Below the pieces are notes generated by a model that was not told the DNA's origin, ran no database searches, and saw nothing but the letters and a program-made list of their open reading frames with translations. DNA of 64,000 bases from Sulfurimonas sp. (GTDB lineage Bacteria; Campylobacterota; Campylobacteria; Campylobacterales; Sulfurimonadaceae): assembly GCF_026196735.1 (NCBI RefSeq), contig NZ_JAPHUF010000002.1, forward strand, positions 62,001-126,000, given 5' to 3'. Numbering within the stretch: position 1 is the first letter of the stretch; each line of letters begins with the position of its first letter. Made by a program: the position numbers and the translations under genes. This document shows, piece after piece, positions 16,868 to 25,093 of this stretch.

Positions 16868-18331
16868 TTAGAGTCCTTGGATAAAAATCTCTGTTTTGTA
16901 CTTGTTTTGAAGTTTTTTAATCAAACCTTCGTTAAACATAGCACTCTTTAATCTAACAATTGGATTGTCCTGATTAATGTTAGTTTTATTAAGCAGTTTT
17001 TGTTCCAATATGTTATACATAACAACATTCCCACTCTCTAATGCAATGAATCCTCTTTTCTCCTGAGCAGTAAAAAGGATAGTCAAAAACTCCTTTGCAT
17101 CATTCGTGCTTATGTTTGTTAGCTTCTCAGTATCATGGCTTGTTATAAAATCGGTTGTTTCTCCAATAAATGTAGCAACAGAATTTTTTGCCAGTTCTGT
17201 TATCTTAGCTCTTTTTTGTTCATTTGTATATAGAGGTATAACATCAGCTTTAGCTTGCTCATAAGTTTTTGGTTGTGCCGGGTTAGTTTTGACAAGCTCA
17301 AAAGTAAAATACTTTCCATTTACCAAGATTGGTTTTAAATATGGAGATACCGGTGTTAGTTTTGAAAGAGCTTCAAGAACTTCATCACCAAAAGGATTAT
17401 TTGAAGCAGATATAGTCGCTATTTTTATATCGGCATTTTCTAAGTTTCCTTTTTTATACGATATATATGATCTTAAAGCTTCTTTTTTTGTCTCTTTATC
17501 GTTTAATTCTTGGATTACTTTGTCTTTAGCATTTTCAAAAGCTAGGATTTTGCCTTCAGAATCTTTAAAATGAGTTTTGTTATCGTTGTAGTATTCGTTT
17601 AACTTAAAATCATCGTAATCTTGAGTAATTGCAGCTTGAATGATATATTTTACATCGTAAGCAACTTCAGTCATAAAGTTATGTTGCATCTTCTCCCAAA
17701 AAGGTTTTACAAACTCATCTGATGTATCTACATTGATTTGATCTGTGTGCAAAACTTTATAGTTTATTTTGTCTGCAATATTAGACACAATTTCCATGGT
17801 TTTTAACTCTGAATCATTGGTGTTGATTGGGATAAGATTAAGAGTTTTTTTGATTAATAACTCTTTTTTCACATCAGCTTCATACTCTTTAAGGCTAAGA
17901 TTGTTTCTAGAAAGAATACTTTTATATGTCTCTTTATCAAAAACACCGTCTTTAAAAAAGTAATCTTGCTTTTGAATCTCAGCTAAAAGTTCAGCATCAC
18001 TAACTTGAAGGTCATAAGATTTGGCAAGGTTTAGTATAAGTGCTTGCTGTGTTAAATGTTTTAGAGCTTGAGATTGAAGACCAAAGCTTTTTGCTTTTTC
18101 TTCATCAAATTCTCCCTGAAACATTTGGCTATACTGGTTATAAAGATTTGAATAACTTTTTTGAAGTTCACCCATAGTTATCTCAACAGTTCCAACTTTT
18201 GCAACTGCTCCGGCTTTATCTCCATAGCTGTACTGACCCCAGCCAACAAAGCCTGCTCCAACGAAAGCAATAGTAGAAATCCAAATAGTTATTATTAAAT
18301 ATTTTTTGTGTCTTTGCATCCATGTAATCAT
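16868..18331 (-). CDS. PpiD-like periplasmic chaperone/peptidyl-prolyl isomerase
   Basis: Membrane-anchored periplasmic folding factor of 487 residues. A single N-terminal helix (about residues 11-29) is followed by a SurA-N-type chaperone domain (VGTVEITMGELQKSYSNLY) and a long helical and strand-rich periplasmic part. A canonical parvulin active site is not obvious to me, so chaperone activity is more certain than isomerase activity. The ppiD-ftsA-ftsZ order is also that of C. jejuni as I recall it. Confidence 0.85.
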   Translation of the reverse strand: MITWMQRHKKYLIITIWISTIAFVGAGFVGWGQYSYGDKAGAVAKVGTVEITMGELQKSYSNLYNQYSQMFQGEFDEEKAKSFGLQSQALKHLTQQALILNLAKSYDLQVSDAELLAEIQKQDYFFKDGVFDKETYKSILSRNNLSLKEYEADVKKELLIKKTLNLIPINTNDSELKTMEIVSNIADKINYKVLHTDQINVDTSDEFVKPFWEKMQHNFMTEVAYDVKYIIQAAITQDYDDFKLNEYYNDNKTHFKDSEGKILAFENAKDKVIQELNDKETKKEALRSYISYKKGNLENADIKIATISASNNPFGDEVLEALSKLTPVSPYLKPILVNGKYFTFELVKTNPAQPKTYEQAKADVIPLYTNEQKRAKITELAKNSVATFIGETTDFITSHDTEKLTNISTNDAKEFLTILFTAQEKRGFIALESGNVVMYNILEQKLLNKTNINQDNPIVRLKSAMFNEGLIKKLQNKYKTEIFIQGL

Positions 18332-18498
18332 CTAGTTTATAACCTTATGTACGATATTTTTGTAATTTTATGTAAATTCGTATTAAACCTTGATAAAGTA
18401 CTGCTAAACTTTATGAAACAGTTGATATTTATATGTTAAGTAAACTGTAAAATAAAAAGTAGTAGAATCACCAAGATAGAGTAAAAAAAGGACGGGCT

Positions 18499-18852
18499 AT
18501 GAATAGTGTAGAAAAATATGAGAATATTGAAGAGGTATTGCCTAAATTACCAAAAATTTTACTCAATACTATACAATCTGATGTTTTGGAAATTAGAAAA
18601 GTTAATAAATTATGCAAAAAATATTTGAGTGTATGTGACAAAAAACCGGATATAAAAAATGCAGTTTTTGTTGTTTATTCAAAGTACATTAAAAAGAGTG
18701 ATCATAGTTTTGAAAAATTTGTTTTTTTAGATGAACAAGGAGCTGAAATTTGTCATGTAAGTGGTATAGAGATGGATCTTTACGGGCTTCTTGAATGTAC
18801 AAAATTAGAACTTACCGAAGAGTATAAAGCCTTGGTTGACAATAAAGAGTAG
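18499..18852 (+). CDS. Hypothetical soluble protein
   Basis: A 117-residue protein with a helical first half (residues 1-55) and a strand-rich middle (NAVFVVYSKYI, KFVFLDEQGAEICHV). It has four Cys and no signal or membrane segment. AAGGA lies 6 bases before the ATG. I recognise no family. It is divergent from the ppiD-like gene; a TAGAAT at 18466-18471 is a possible -10. Confidence 0.65.
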   Translation: MNSVEKYENIEEVLPKLPKILLNTIQSDVLEIRKVNKLCKKYLSVCDKKPDIKNAVFVVYSKYIKKSDHSFEKFVFLDEQGAEICHVSGIEMDLYGLLECTKLELTEEYKALVDNKE

Positions 18853-18881
18853 TTGACATAAGCACTCAGTTCCTGTACAAT
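18853..18881 (+). promoter_or_regulatory. Consensus sigma-70 promoter for bioA
   Basis: TTGACA at 18853-18858, a 17-base spacer, and TACAAT at 18876-18881. The expected start is near 18888-18889, which leaves only 3-4 nt before the ATG at 18892. Confidence 0.55.
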
Positions 18882-18891
18882 GGATGCCAAT

Positions 18892-20190
18892 ATGAATAAT
18901 TTAGAATTAAAAAACAGAGACCTTGATGTCTTGTGGCACCCGTGTACTCAGATGAAAGACCACGAAACACTTCCTTTAACTCCAATTAAAAAAGCCTACG
19001 GAGTCTATTTGGAAGATTTTGAAGGCAATACTTACATAGATGCTGTTAGTAGTTGGTGGGTTAATATTTTTGGCCACACAAACAGATACATAAATGAAAA
19101 AATAAAAGAGCAGTTAGATACACTTGAGCATGTAATACTAGCCGGCTTTACACATGAACCTGTTGTAAGACTCTCTGAGAGGTTAGTAAAACTAACACCT
19201 GAGGGACTTGAGAAATGTTTCTATGCAGATAATGGTTCAAGTGCCGTTGAAGTGGCTTTAAAGATGAGTTTTCATGCTCATAAAAATGATGGAAAAAAGA
19301 AAAGAATTTTTGTTTCACTAACTAACTCATATCATGGAGAGACTATCGGTGCACTAAGTGTAGGTGATGTTGAACTATATAAAGATACTTATGCACCACT
19401 TTTGATAGAGACTATTCAGACACCGGTTCCAAAAGACATGAGTGTAGAGTCTGCAAGAGAAGCAGCATCTGAGTTTGAAAAACTTTGTAAAAACAAAGCA
19501 GATGAGATAAGTGCGATTATCTTGGAACCGCTTGTGCAGGGTGCAGGATATATGCACATGTACAGTCCTGAATTTTTGTCTCTTGTTCGTGATATTTGTA
19601 ACAGATATGATGTCCACCTTATAGCCGATGAAGTTATGGTTGGCTTTGGTAGGACAGGGGAGCTTTTTGCATGTCAAAAAGCTAACATAACACCTGACTT
19701 TATAGTTCTTTCAAAAGGTCTAACCGGTGGATATTTACCGCTTTCAGTAGTTCTAACGACCAATGACATGTACGCAAAGTTTTATTGTGATTATAATGAA
19801 CATAAGGCATTTTTACACTCTCACTCTTATACTGGCAATGCTCTTGCTTGTGCTGCGGCGAATGCCACTCTTGACATATTTGAGAGAGATAATGTTATAG
19901 AAGAAAATAGAAAAATCTCTAAATATATGGGCGATAAACTGCAAAAGTTTAAAGAGCTTCAAAATGTTGCCTCAATTAGACAGACCGGGATGATTTGTGC
20001 GGTTGAACTTAAAGGTTATACCTCCCAGCAGAGAATAGGGCTTAAAGTTTATCAATACGGACTTAATAATGGAGTTTTGCTTCGTCCGCTTGGACATATA
20101 GTCTACTTTATGCCGCCGTATATAATTACAAATGAAGAGATAGACAAGATGATGGACACTGCTTACGAGGCTATAAAACTACTACCTTAG
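18892..20190 (+). CDS. bioA: Adenosylmethionine-8-amino-7-oxononanoate aminotransferase
   Basis: PLP-dependent transaminase of biotin synthesis, converting KAPA to DAPA with S-adenosylmethionine as amino donor. Family marks are WHPCTQMKDHE at the N-terminus, SSWWVNIFGH, DNGSSAVEVALK, the PLP aspartate in LIADEVMVGFGRTG, and the Schiff-base lysine in VLSKGLTGGYLPLS. The start is set at 18892; the earlier in-frame ATG at 18880 lies inside the -10 box. No Shine-Dalgarno sequence precedes it. The stop overlaps the convergent gene in TTAG. Confidence 0.95.
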   Translation: MNNLELKNRDLDVLWHPCTQMKDHETLPLTPIKKAYGVYLEDFEGNTYIDAVSSWWVNIFGHTNRYINEKIKEQLDTLEHVILAGFTHEPVVRLSERLVKLTPEGLEKCFYADNGSSAVEVALKMSFHAHKNDGKKKRIFVSLTNSYHGETIGALSVGDVELYKDTYAPLLIETIQTPVPKDMSVESAREAASEFEKLCKNKADEISAIILEPLVQGAGYMHMYSPEFLSLVRDICNRYDVHLIADEVMVGFGRTGELFACQKANITPDFIVLSKGLTGGYLPLSVVLTTNDMYAKFYCDYNEHKAFLHSHSYTGNALACAAANATLDIFERDNVIEENRKISKYMGDKLQKFKELQNVASIRQTGMICAVELKGYTSQQRIGLKVYQYGLNNGVLLRPLGHIVYFMPPYIITNEEIDKMMDTAYEAIKLLP

Positions 20191-20777
20191 TCAAAGGCAG
20201 TGTCATTTTTACTGTAATCTAAAAGTAGTAATCTACAGCTTTTTTCCAATATGGCAATCTTTTTGGCCATCTCATGTATATCTCTGTTAAAAGTGTAAAC
20301 ACCATAGCCTTTAATAACCATGATATCCGTTTTTTTACTTTGAAAATAGTAAGCAATCTCGCTCTGTGCTCTTTCATACCAATCTTCAAACTGTTTAGGG
20401 TCTACTATTTCAATAGAACCTATCTCTTTAAAACCAAAGTAATCTTTAGGAGTTATGATGTTATGTTCTAGAGAGTATGCTGTTGTAAAAGGAGGCATGC
20501 TAAAACAGATAAATTTTGCATCAGATATTTGTGAGTAGATACTGTAATGAATGTTTGAATCAATACTGGCTTGATTCCATCTGTAATCTTTTTTAAAGTA
20601 CAGCTCTATAAGGTTGCTATCATCAATCGCATCAAAAATAGCTTCTTTGGTGTTTATAATAAAACGGTTTGATTCAGTTTTTGCTGAGATAGAACCATGA
20701 TAAATACCAAAGAAGTCTTTTCTAAACATAGAAAGGGCTAAAGTAGATAGTTTATTTTTGAGATGGTCTCTGTTCAT
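20187..20777 (-). CDS. Class II aldolase/adducin-like protein lacking metal ligands
   Basis: A 196-residue cytoplasmic protein resembling the class II aldolase/adducin fold: FGIYHGSISAK at residues ~23-33 matches the usual G-N-x-S phosphate-binding region, and VIKGYGVYTF near residue 153 matches the usual N-H-G-x-x-x-x-G segment. The zinc-binding His-X-His of true aldolases is replaced by SMPPF, and the later His by Tyr. A catalytic zinc site is therefore unlikely. Function is unknown; it may be a structural or regulatory paralogue. Confidence 0.65.
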   Translation of the reverse strand: MNRDHLKNKLSTLALSMFRKDFFGIYHGSISAKTESNRFIINTKEAIFDAIDDSNLIELYFKKDYRWNQASIDSNIHYSIYSQISDAKFICFSMPPFTTAYSLEHNIITPKDYFGFKEIGSIEIVDPKQFEDWYERAQSEIAYYFQSKKTDIMVIKGYGVYTFNRDIHEMAKKIAILEKSCRLLLLDYSKNDTAFD

Positions 20778-20813
20778 AATTAGCCTTTATTGTCTGTTTA
20801 GTTAACGAATATT

Positions 20814-21941
20814 TTAGTTAAACCAGCTTTTCATCTTGTCAATGGCTGAGTCTAGTACACTCTCATGAGGTTTTGATTCTATACCAAATGATGCTTGAAG
20901 TTTTTCTAGAAGTTCTTTTTGTTCATCATTTAGCTTTTTTGGATAAGTTATGTTTACTTGAGCGATTAAGTTTCCTTTTCCGTGCCCGTGAACATCTTCT
21001 ATACCTTCACCTCTAAAAGTGAAGTGCTGCTTATCTCTTGTACCAATATCAAGTTTAAGTTCCAACTCACCTGTAAGAGAAGGGATAGTCAGAGTTTCAC
21101 CCGAGACTGCCTGTGTGAAAAATACAGGAATAGCGATGTAAACATCATTGCCTTCTCTTTGAAAATGTTTGTCGGGTTTTACGCTAAAAGTAACATAAAG
21201 ATCACCTCTAGTCCCTCGTTTTCCAATATTTCCTTTGCCGGAGACTCTAAGGCGGTTTCCATCATCAATACCTTTTGGAATTTTAACGGTTACATTGCCT
21301 CTTTCTTCATTATACCCAGTGCCGTCACAGCTTTTACAAGATGCTGTAGATGCACTTCCGACTCCATGACATGCAGGACATGTTTGAGAAAAAGTCATAA
21401 AGCCTTGTTGCATCATAACTTGACCTTGTCCATTACACTGCTTACATGTAGAGAGTTTTCCGTCTTTTGCGCCAGTGCCATTACAAGGCTTACAAGCGTT
21501 TTTATATGTAAATTCTATGTCTTTTTCACATCCGAAAATAGCTTCATTGAAACTAAGATACATGTCAACATTCATATCCAGATTGTACTTTTCCATATCT
21601 GTCGGATTTTGGCGACGACGAGAACCACCGCCGGCAAAACCACTAAACATCTCTTCAAACATTGAGCCTAAATCATCAAAACCACCGGATGAACGGCGGC
21701 CGCCGCCACCCATACCTTGCAAGCCTTCTTTTCCATAGCGGTCATAGATACTTCTTTGTTTATCATCACTTAGACATTGGTAAGCTTCATTACATAATTT
21801 GAACTTGTGCTCAGCTTCTGTATTTCCGGAATTTTTATCCGGATGATATTTTTTTGCCATAGCTCTATATGCTTTTTTGATAGTTGTTTTGTCTGCGTCT
21901 CTTGAGACTTCTAATATTTCGTAATAGCTTAAATCTTGCAT
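20814..21941 (-). CDS. dnaJ: Chaperone protein DnaJ
   Basis: Hsp70 co-chaperone of 375 residues. The J domain covers residues 1-70 with HPD in [11 protein letters not shown] Gly-rich region (about 75-115) follows, then four CXXCXGXG zinc repeats ([32 protein letters not shown]), and the two C-terminal substrate-binding domains. All elements of a full-length type I DnaJ are present. It is divergent from mltA; a TATAAT abutting the ATG is too close to act as its -10. Confidence 0.97.
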   Translation of the reverse strand: MQDLSYYEILEVSRDADKTTIKKAYRAMAKKYHPDKNSGNTEAEHKFKLCNEAYQCLSDDKQRSIYDRYGKEGLQGMGGGGRRSSGGFDDLGSMFEEMFSGFAGGGSRRRQNPTDMEKYNLDMNVDMYLSFNEAIFGCEKDIEFTYKNACKPCNGTGAKDGKLSTCKQCNGQGQVMMQQGFMTFSQTCPACHGVGSASTASCKSCDGTGYNEERGNVTVKIPKGIDDGNRLRVSGKGNIGKRGTRGDLYVTFSVKPDKHFQREGNDVYIAIPVFFTQAVSGETLTIPSLTGELELKLDIGTRDKQHFTFRGEGIEDVHGHGKGNLIAQVNITYPKKLNDEQKELLEKLQASFGIESKPHESVLDSAIDKMKSWFN

Positions 21942-22001
21942 ATTATATTTAATACCCTAATAATAATTTTCGCAATTATATCGTTTTTAATTTAATATAT
22001 G

Positions 22002-22007
22002 TATAAT
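22002..22007 (+). promoter_or_regulatory. -10 element TATAAT abutting mltA
   Basis: TATAAT ends 7 bases before the mltA ATG at 22015, so the expected transcript start coincides with the start codon. No ribosome site is present between them. Confidence 0.5.
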
Positions 22008-22014
22008 CACACTT

Positions 22015-23118
22015 ATGAAATATAATCTACTATTTTTAACTTTTATTATGTTTTTTGTTGGATGTTCAAAAGAACCTCAAGTTCTGTTTTTTGATATGCC
22101 TAAAACACATCTTGTAAAGAGCGATTTCAGTGAGTTGCCAAACTTCGAAGATGAGAATTACTCTGCGGCTCTCAACTCTTTTATAAACAACTGTGCAAGT
22201 TCTAAAACAAAAAAGATATATAAAGAACTATGTAGAGATGCCGTGCAGACATCAGACCCTAAAAAGTTTATTTTAGATGAGTTTATACCATATAAAATAA
22301 GTACTGAAAGTTTTGAAGAAGATGGACTGCTGACTGGTTATTATGAACCGCAATTAAATGGGTCTCTTATAAAAAAAGAACCATTTGTGTATCCTATATA
22401 TGCTACTCCAAATGACATGTTTGTTATTGATCTGGGCGAACAGTATCCAGAACTTAAAAGTCTTAGACTAAGAGGCAAATTAGAGGGCAATAAAATAATC
22501 CCATATTATGATAGACAAGAGGCAGTTGAAAAAGCATTGGATGCTGAAATAATATGCTATACAGATTCTAAAGTGGATCTTTTCTTTTTAGAAGTGCAGG
22601 GTTCCGGAAGGGTGACACTTGAAGATGGAAAAACTATTTTTGTAGGTTATGATAATCAAAATGGACACAGATACAAATCGATAGGAAAATATTTAGTAGA
22701 GATTGGTGAGATTCCTTTAGAAGAAATATCACTGCAGAGTATTAGAGCGTGGTTTGACGCTAATCCTCATAGAGTTGATGAAGTTTTAAACTATAACAAA
22801 TCAATGGTCTTTTTCAGACAAAAAGATCAAGCTGCAACAGGTTCGCTTGGGCTTGAACTCACACCTGATCGTTCAGTGGCAGTAGACAGAGAGTATATAC
22901 CGCTTGGTAGTATGTTGTACCTAGATGCTGATATCGATAATAAAAATGTAAGCAGGCTTGTTGTTGCACAAGATACCGGTGGAGCTATAAAGGGAAGTGT
23001 TAGAGCAGATATGTTTTGTGGTTATGGAGAAAAAGCAAGAGAGATAGCCGGAAAATTAAAAGCACCTCTAAGACTATGGATACTGCTTCCAAAAGATATA
23101 AAAGATGAGATAAATTGA
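22015..23118 (+). CDS. mltA: Membrane-bound lytic murein transglycosylase A
   Basis: Lipoprotein (lipobox FVGC near residue 17) that cleaves peptidoglycan, forming 1,6-anhydromuramyl ends. The MltA domain covers about residues 90-250 (GLLTGYYEPQLNGS, then EVQGSGRV). A C-terminal 3D domain carries the catalytic Asp region (VAQDTGGAIKGSVRADMF) and ends in RLWILLP. It acts in the periplasm, probably on the outer-membrane inner leaflet. The transcript may be leaderless (see the -10 at 22002). It overlaps recR by one base. Confidence 0.93.
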   Translation: MKYNLLFLTFIMFFVGCSKEPQVLFFDMPKTHLVKSDFSELPNFEDENYSAALNSFINNCASSKTKKIYKELCRDAVQTSDPKKFILDEFIPYKISTESFEEDGLLTGYYEPQLNGSLIKKEPFVYPIYATPNDMFVIDLGEQYPELKSLRLRGKLEGNKIIPYYDRQEAVEKALDAEIICYTDSKVDLFFLEVQGSGRVTLEDGKTIFVGYDNQNGHRYKSIGKYLVEIGEIPLEEISLQSIRAWFDANPHRVDEVLNYNKSMVFFRQKDQAATGSLGLELTPDRSVAVDREYIPLGSMLYLDADIDNKNVSRLVVAQDTGGAIKGSVRADMFCGYGEKAREIAGKLKAPLRLWILLPKDIKDEIN

Positions 23119-23687
23119 TGCAAGGCTCGTTAGATAAGTTCAACAAGCTTGTAGATGCGTTGCAGGAGTTGCCGACGGTCGGTAAAAAATCAGCTACTAG
23201 ATTAGCATACCATATGCTTATGAAAGATACTTTTGTAGGTATGAAGGTTTCTCATGCTATTGAAGAGGCTTTGGGATGTTTAAGAAAGTGTAGTTCCTGC
23301 GGCGGCATGAGTGAAGATGAACTATGTTTTATCTGCTGTGATGAAAGCAGAGACGAAACACTCCTTTGTATAGTTGAAAATGCAAAAGATATATTACTTT
23401 TAGAAGACAATGGGCTCTTTAGCGGTAAATACTTTGTGTTGGAGTCTTTAGAAGAGTTGGATTTTTCAGGTTTACAAAAAGCGGCAAACAATGGCGTATG
23501 CGAAATTGTTTTTGCCTTAACGCCGTCTATTGCAAATGATGCTATAATGTTATTTATTGAAGACAAATTGAGTGATTATGATATTAACTATACAAGAATA
23601 GCTCAAGGCGTACCAACCGGGGTTAGTTTGGAAAATGTGGATTTGCTCTCATTAACTAGAGCATTAGAAGATAGAGTAAAGGTTTAA
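23118..23687 (+). CDS. recR: Recombination mediator RecR
   Basis: RecF-pathway DNA repair protein loading RecA at gaps. A helix-hairpin-helix (LPTVGKKSATRLAYHM) is followed by a zinc finger (CSSCGG, CFICCD) and a Toprim domain (LLCIVENAKDILLLE). The start is the ATG at 23118, overlapping the mltA stop (TGATG); a TTG three bases earlier is less likely. Product 189 residues, slightly shorter than E. coli RecR. Confidence 0.95.
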   Translation: MQGSLDKFNKLVDALQELPTVGKKSATRLAYHMLMKDTFVGMKVSHAIEEALGCLRKCSSCGGMSEDELCFICCDESRDETLLCIVENAKDILLLEDNGLFSGKYFVLESLEELDFSGLQKAANNGVCEIVFALTPSIANDAIMLFIEDKLSDYDINYTRIAQGVPTGVSLENVDLLSLTRALEDRVKV

Positions 23688-23689
23688 GA

Positions 23690-24478
23690 GTGAAGTTAGC
23701 TGGTTTGATTTTTATGGTTTTTATGGTTTTTGGTTTTAGTGGATGTATCTCTCAAAGTGTTGAAGAGCCGCAAAAACCGGTTTTGAGTGAAGAAGTAAGT
23801 AGTGATGCAGATGATGAACTTGATGAATTCGCAGAAGAAATGCAAGTAAAAGAAGTTTATGATCCCTTTAGCGGATATAACAGATCTATGACTAGCTTTA
23901 ATGACGGTGCATATGAATATGTCTTTAAGCCCGTAGCACAGGGTTATAGATATCTGTTCCATGAAGAGATAAGAATGAGCGTACAAAAGTTTTTTCATAA
24001 CCTTTATTTTCCAATGCGAGTTGTGAACAATGCACTTCAGGGTAAATTTAAAAACTCTGCAGAAGAGACCGGAAGATTTGTTATAAACTCTACAGTCGGT
24101 ATTTTAGGGCTTTTTGATCCTGCAAAATCCAAGTTTGGACTCCAAGCTCATGAAGAAGATTTCGGACAGACCCTCGGGTTTTATGGTGCAGGTAGTGGAC
24201 CGCATATAGTTTTGCCTTTCATAGGGCCATCTAATTTAAGAGATACGATAAGCCTTTACCCTGATTCATTATTAACTCCAATTGACTATACTGAGAGAAG
24301 TTATTGGACCTTAACAGACACAGTGGCAGAATACTTAGGTGTAAAGTCGGTCGAGAAAGTAAATTATGCTTCACTTAATATGGAGAGATATGATAAACTC
24401 AAACAAGATGCAGTGGATCTTTATCCATATTTAAGAGATTTATATGAACAATACAGAGATAAGCAAATCGAGGAATAG
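23690..24478 (+). CDS. mlaA: MlaA (VacJ) family lipoprotein
   Basis: Outer-membrane lipoprotein removing or moving phospholipids at the outer membrane. GTG start, signal peptide and lipobox FSGC near residue 18. An acidic linker follows, then the MlaA domain from PFSGYNRSMTSFND (about residue 62) through GRFVINSTVGILGLFDPA to the end. Length 262 residues is typical. It is followed without a gap by mlaC and a large RND protein instead of the usual mlaFEDB genes. Confidence 0.93.
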   Translation: MKLAGLIFMVFMVFGFSGCISQSVEEPQKPVLSEEVSSDADDELDEFAEEMQVKEVYDPFSGYNRSMTSFNDGAYEYVFKPVAQGYRYLFHEEIRMSVQKFFHNLYFPMRVVNNALQGKFKNSAEETGRFVINSTVGILGLFDPAKSKFGLQAHEEDFGQTLGFYGAGSGPHIVLPFIGPSNLRDTISLYPDSLLTPIDYTERSYWTLTDTVAEYLGVKSVEKVNYASLNMERYDKLKQDAVDLYPYLRDLYEQYRDKQIEE

Positions 24479-25081
24479 ATGATGAAAACAATATTAAAAA
24501 AGATTTTATTTGTGAGCGCGATGTTGATATTTACGCAAAGTTTAGGAGCGAATGAACAAGATGATGTAAAAGAGCGTTTCTTAACCAACATAGATAAAGT
24601 TATTTTAATAGTTGAAGACAAAAGCCTTTCAAAAAAGCAAAGAAATGCTAATATCATTAATGTTTTGACCCCAATGTTTGATTTTGAACTTATGGCAAAG
24701 CTAAGCCTTGGAAAAATATGGAGAACTTTAGATAGCGAAGATCAAAAGAAATTTGTAAATCTTTATGTTGAGAGAATGGAGAAGTCATACTCTTCAAAAG
24801 TTGATTCTTACAATAATGAAAAAGTTGAAGTAAAAAAAATAGAGCAGCCAAAAGATAATAGAATAGCTCTAGTAACTGATTTAATTGGTAACGATGAGAG
24901 TCTTGAAATAGTATATAAATATTATAAGCCCAAAAAGCCAATAAGCCAAAAAGATACTTGGCTTGTTTATGATGTAGAGATAAAAGGCGTTAGTATTTTA
25001 AAAGCGGATAAAGCCCAATTTAAAGAGTTTTTACAAACAAAAAGTATACATGAACTTATGGCTGTCTTAGTCGAGAAATAA
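24479..25081 (+). CDS. mlaC: MlaC (Ttg2D) family periplasmic phospholipid-binding protein
   Basis: A 200-residue periplasmic lipid shuttle. A signal peptide (cleavage near LGANEQ) precedes the Tol-tolerance/MlaC domain, with FDFELMAKLSLGKIWRTL and WLVYDVEIKGVSILKADKAQ as clear signatures. It belongs to the mltA-recR-mlaA-mlaC-RND run. The HpnM proteins of hopanoid transport belong to the same fold family. The partner here is the downstream RND pump. Confidence 0.92.
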   Translation: MMKTILKKILFVSAMLIFTQSLGANEQDDVKERFLTNIDKVILIVEDKSLSKKQRNANIINVLTPMFDFELMAKLSLGKIWRTLDSEDQKKFVNLYVERMEKSYSSKVDSYNNEKVEVKKIEQPKDNRIALVTDLIGNDESLEIVYKYYKPKKPISQKDTWLVYDVEIKGVSILKADKAQFKEFLQTKSIHELMAVLVEK

Positions 25082-25093
25082 CAGATAAACAGA

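Noticed and set aside
20982-21665. Plus-strand 227-residue frame antisense to dnaJ
   Set aside because: It is the shadow of the Cys- and Gly-rich repeats of dnaJ, which is unmistakably coding on the minus strand.
21943-21948. TATAAT as dnaJ promoter
   Set aside because: It abuts the dnaJ start codon, so transcription would begin inside the gene; the real promoter must be elsewhere.
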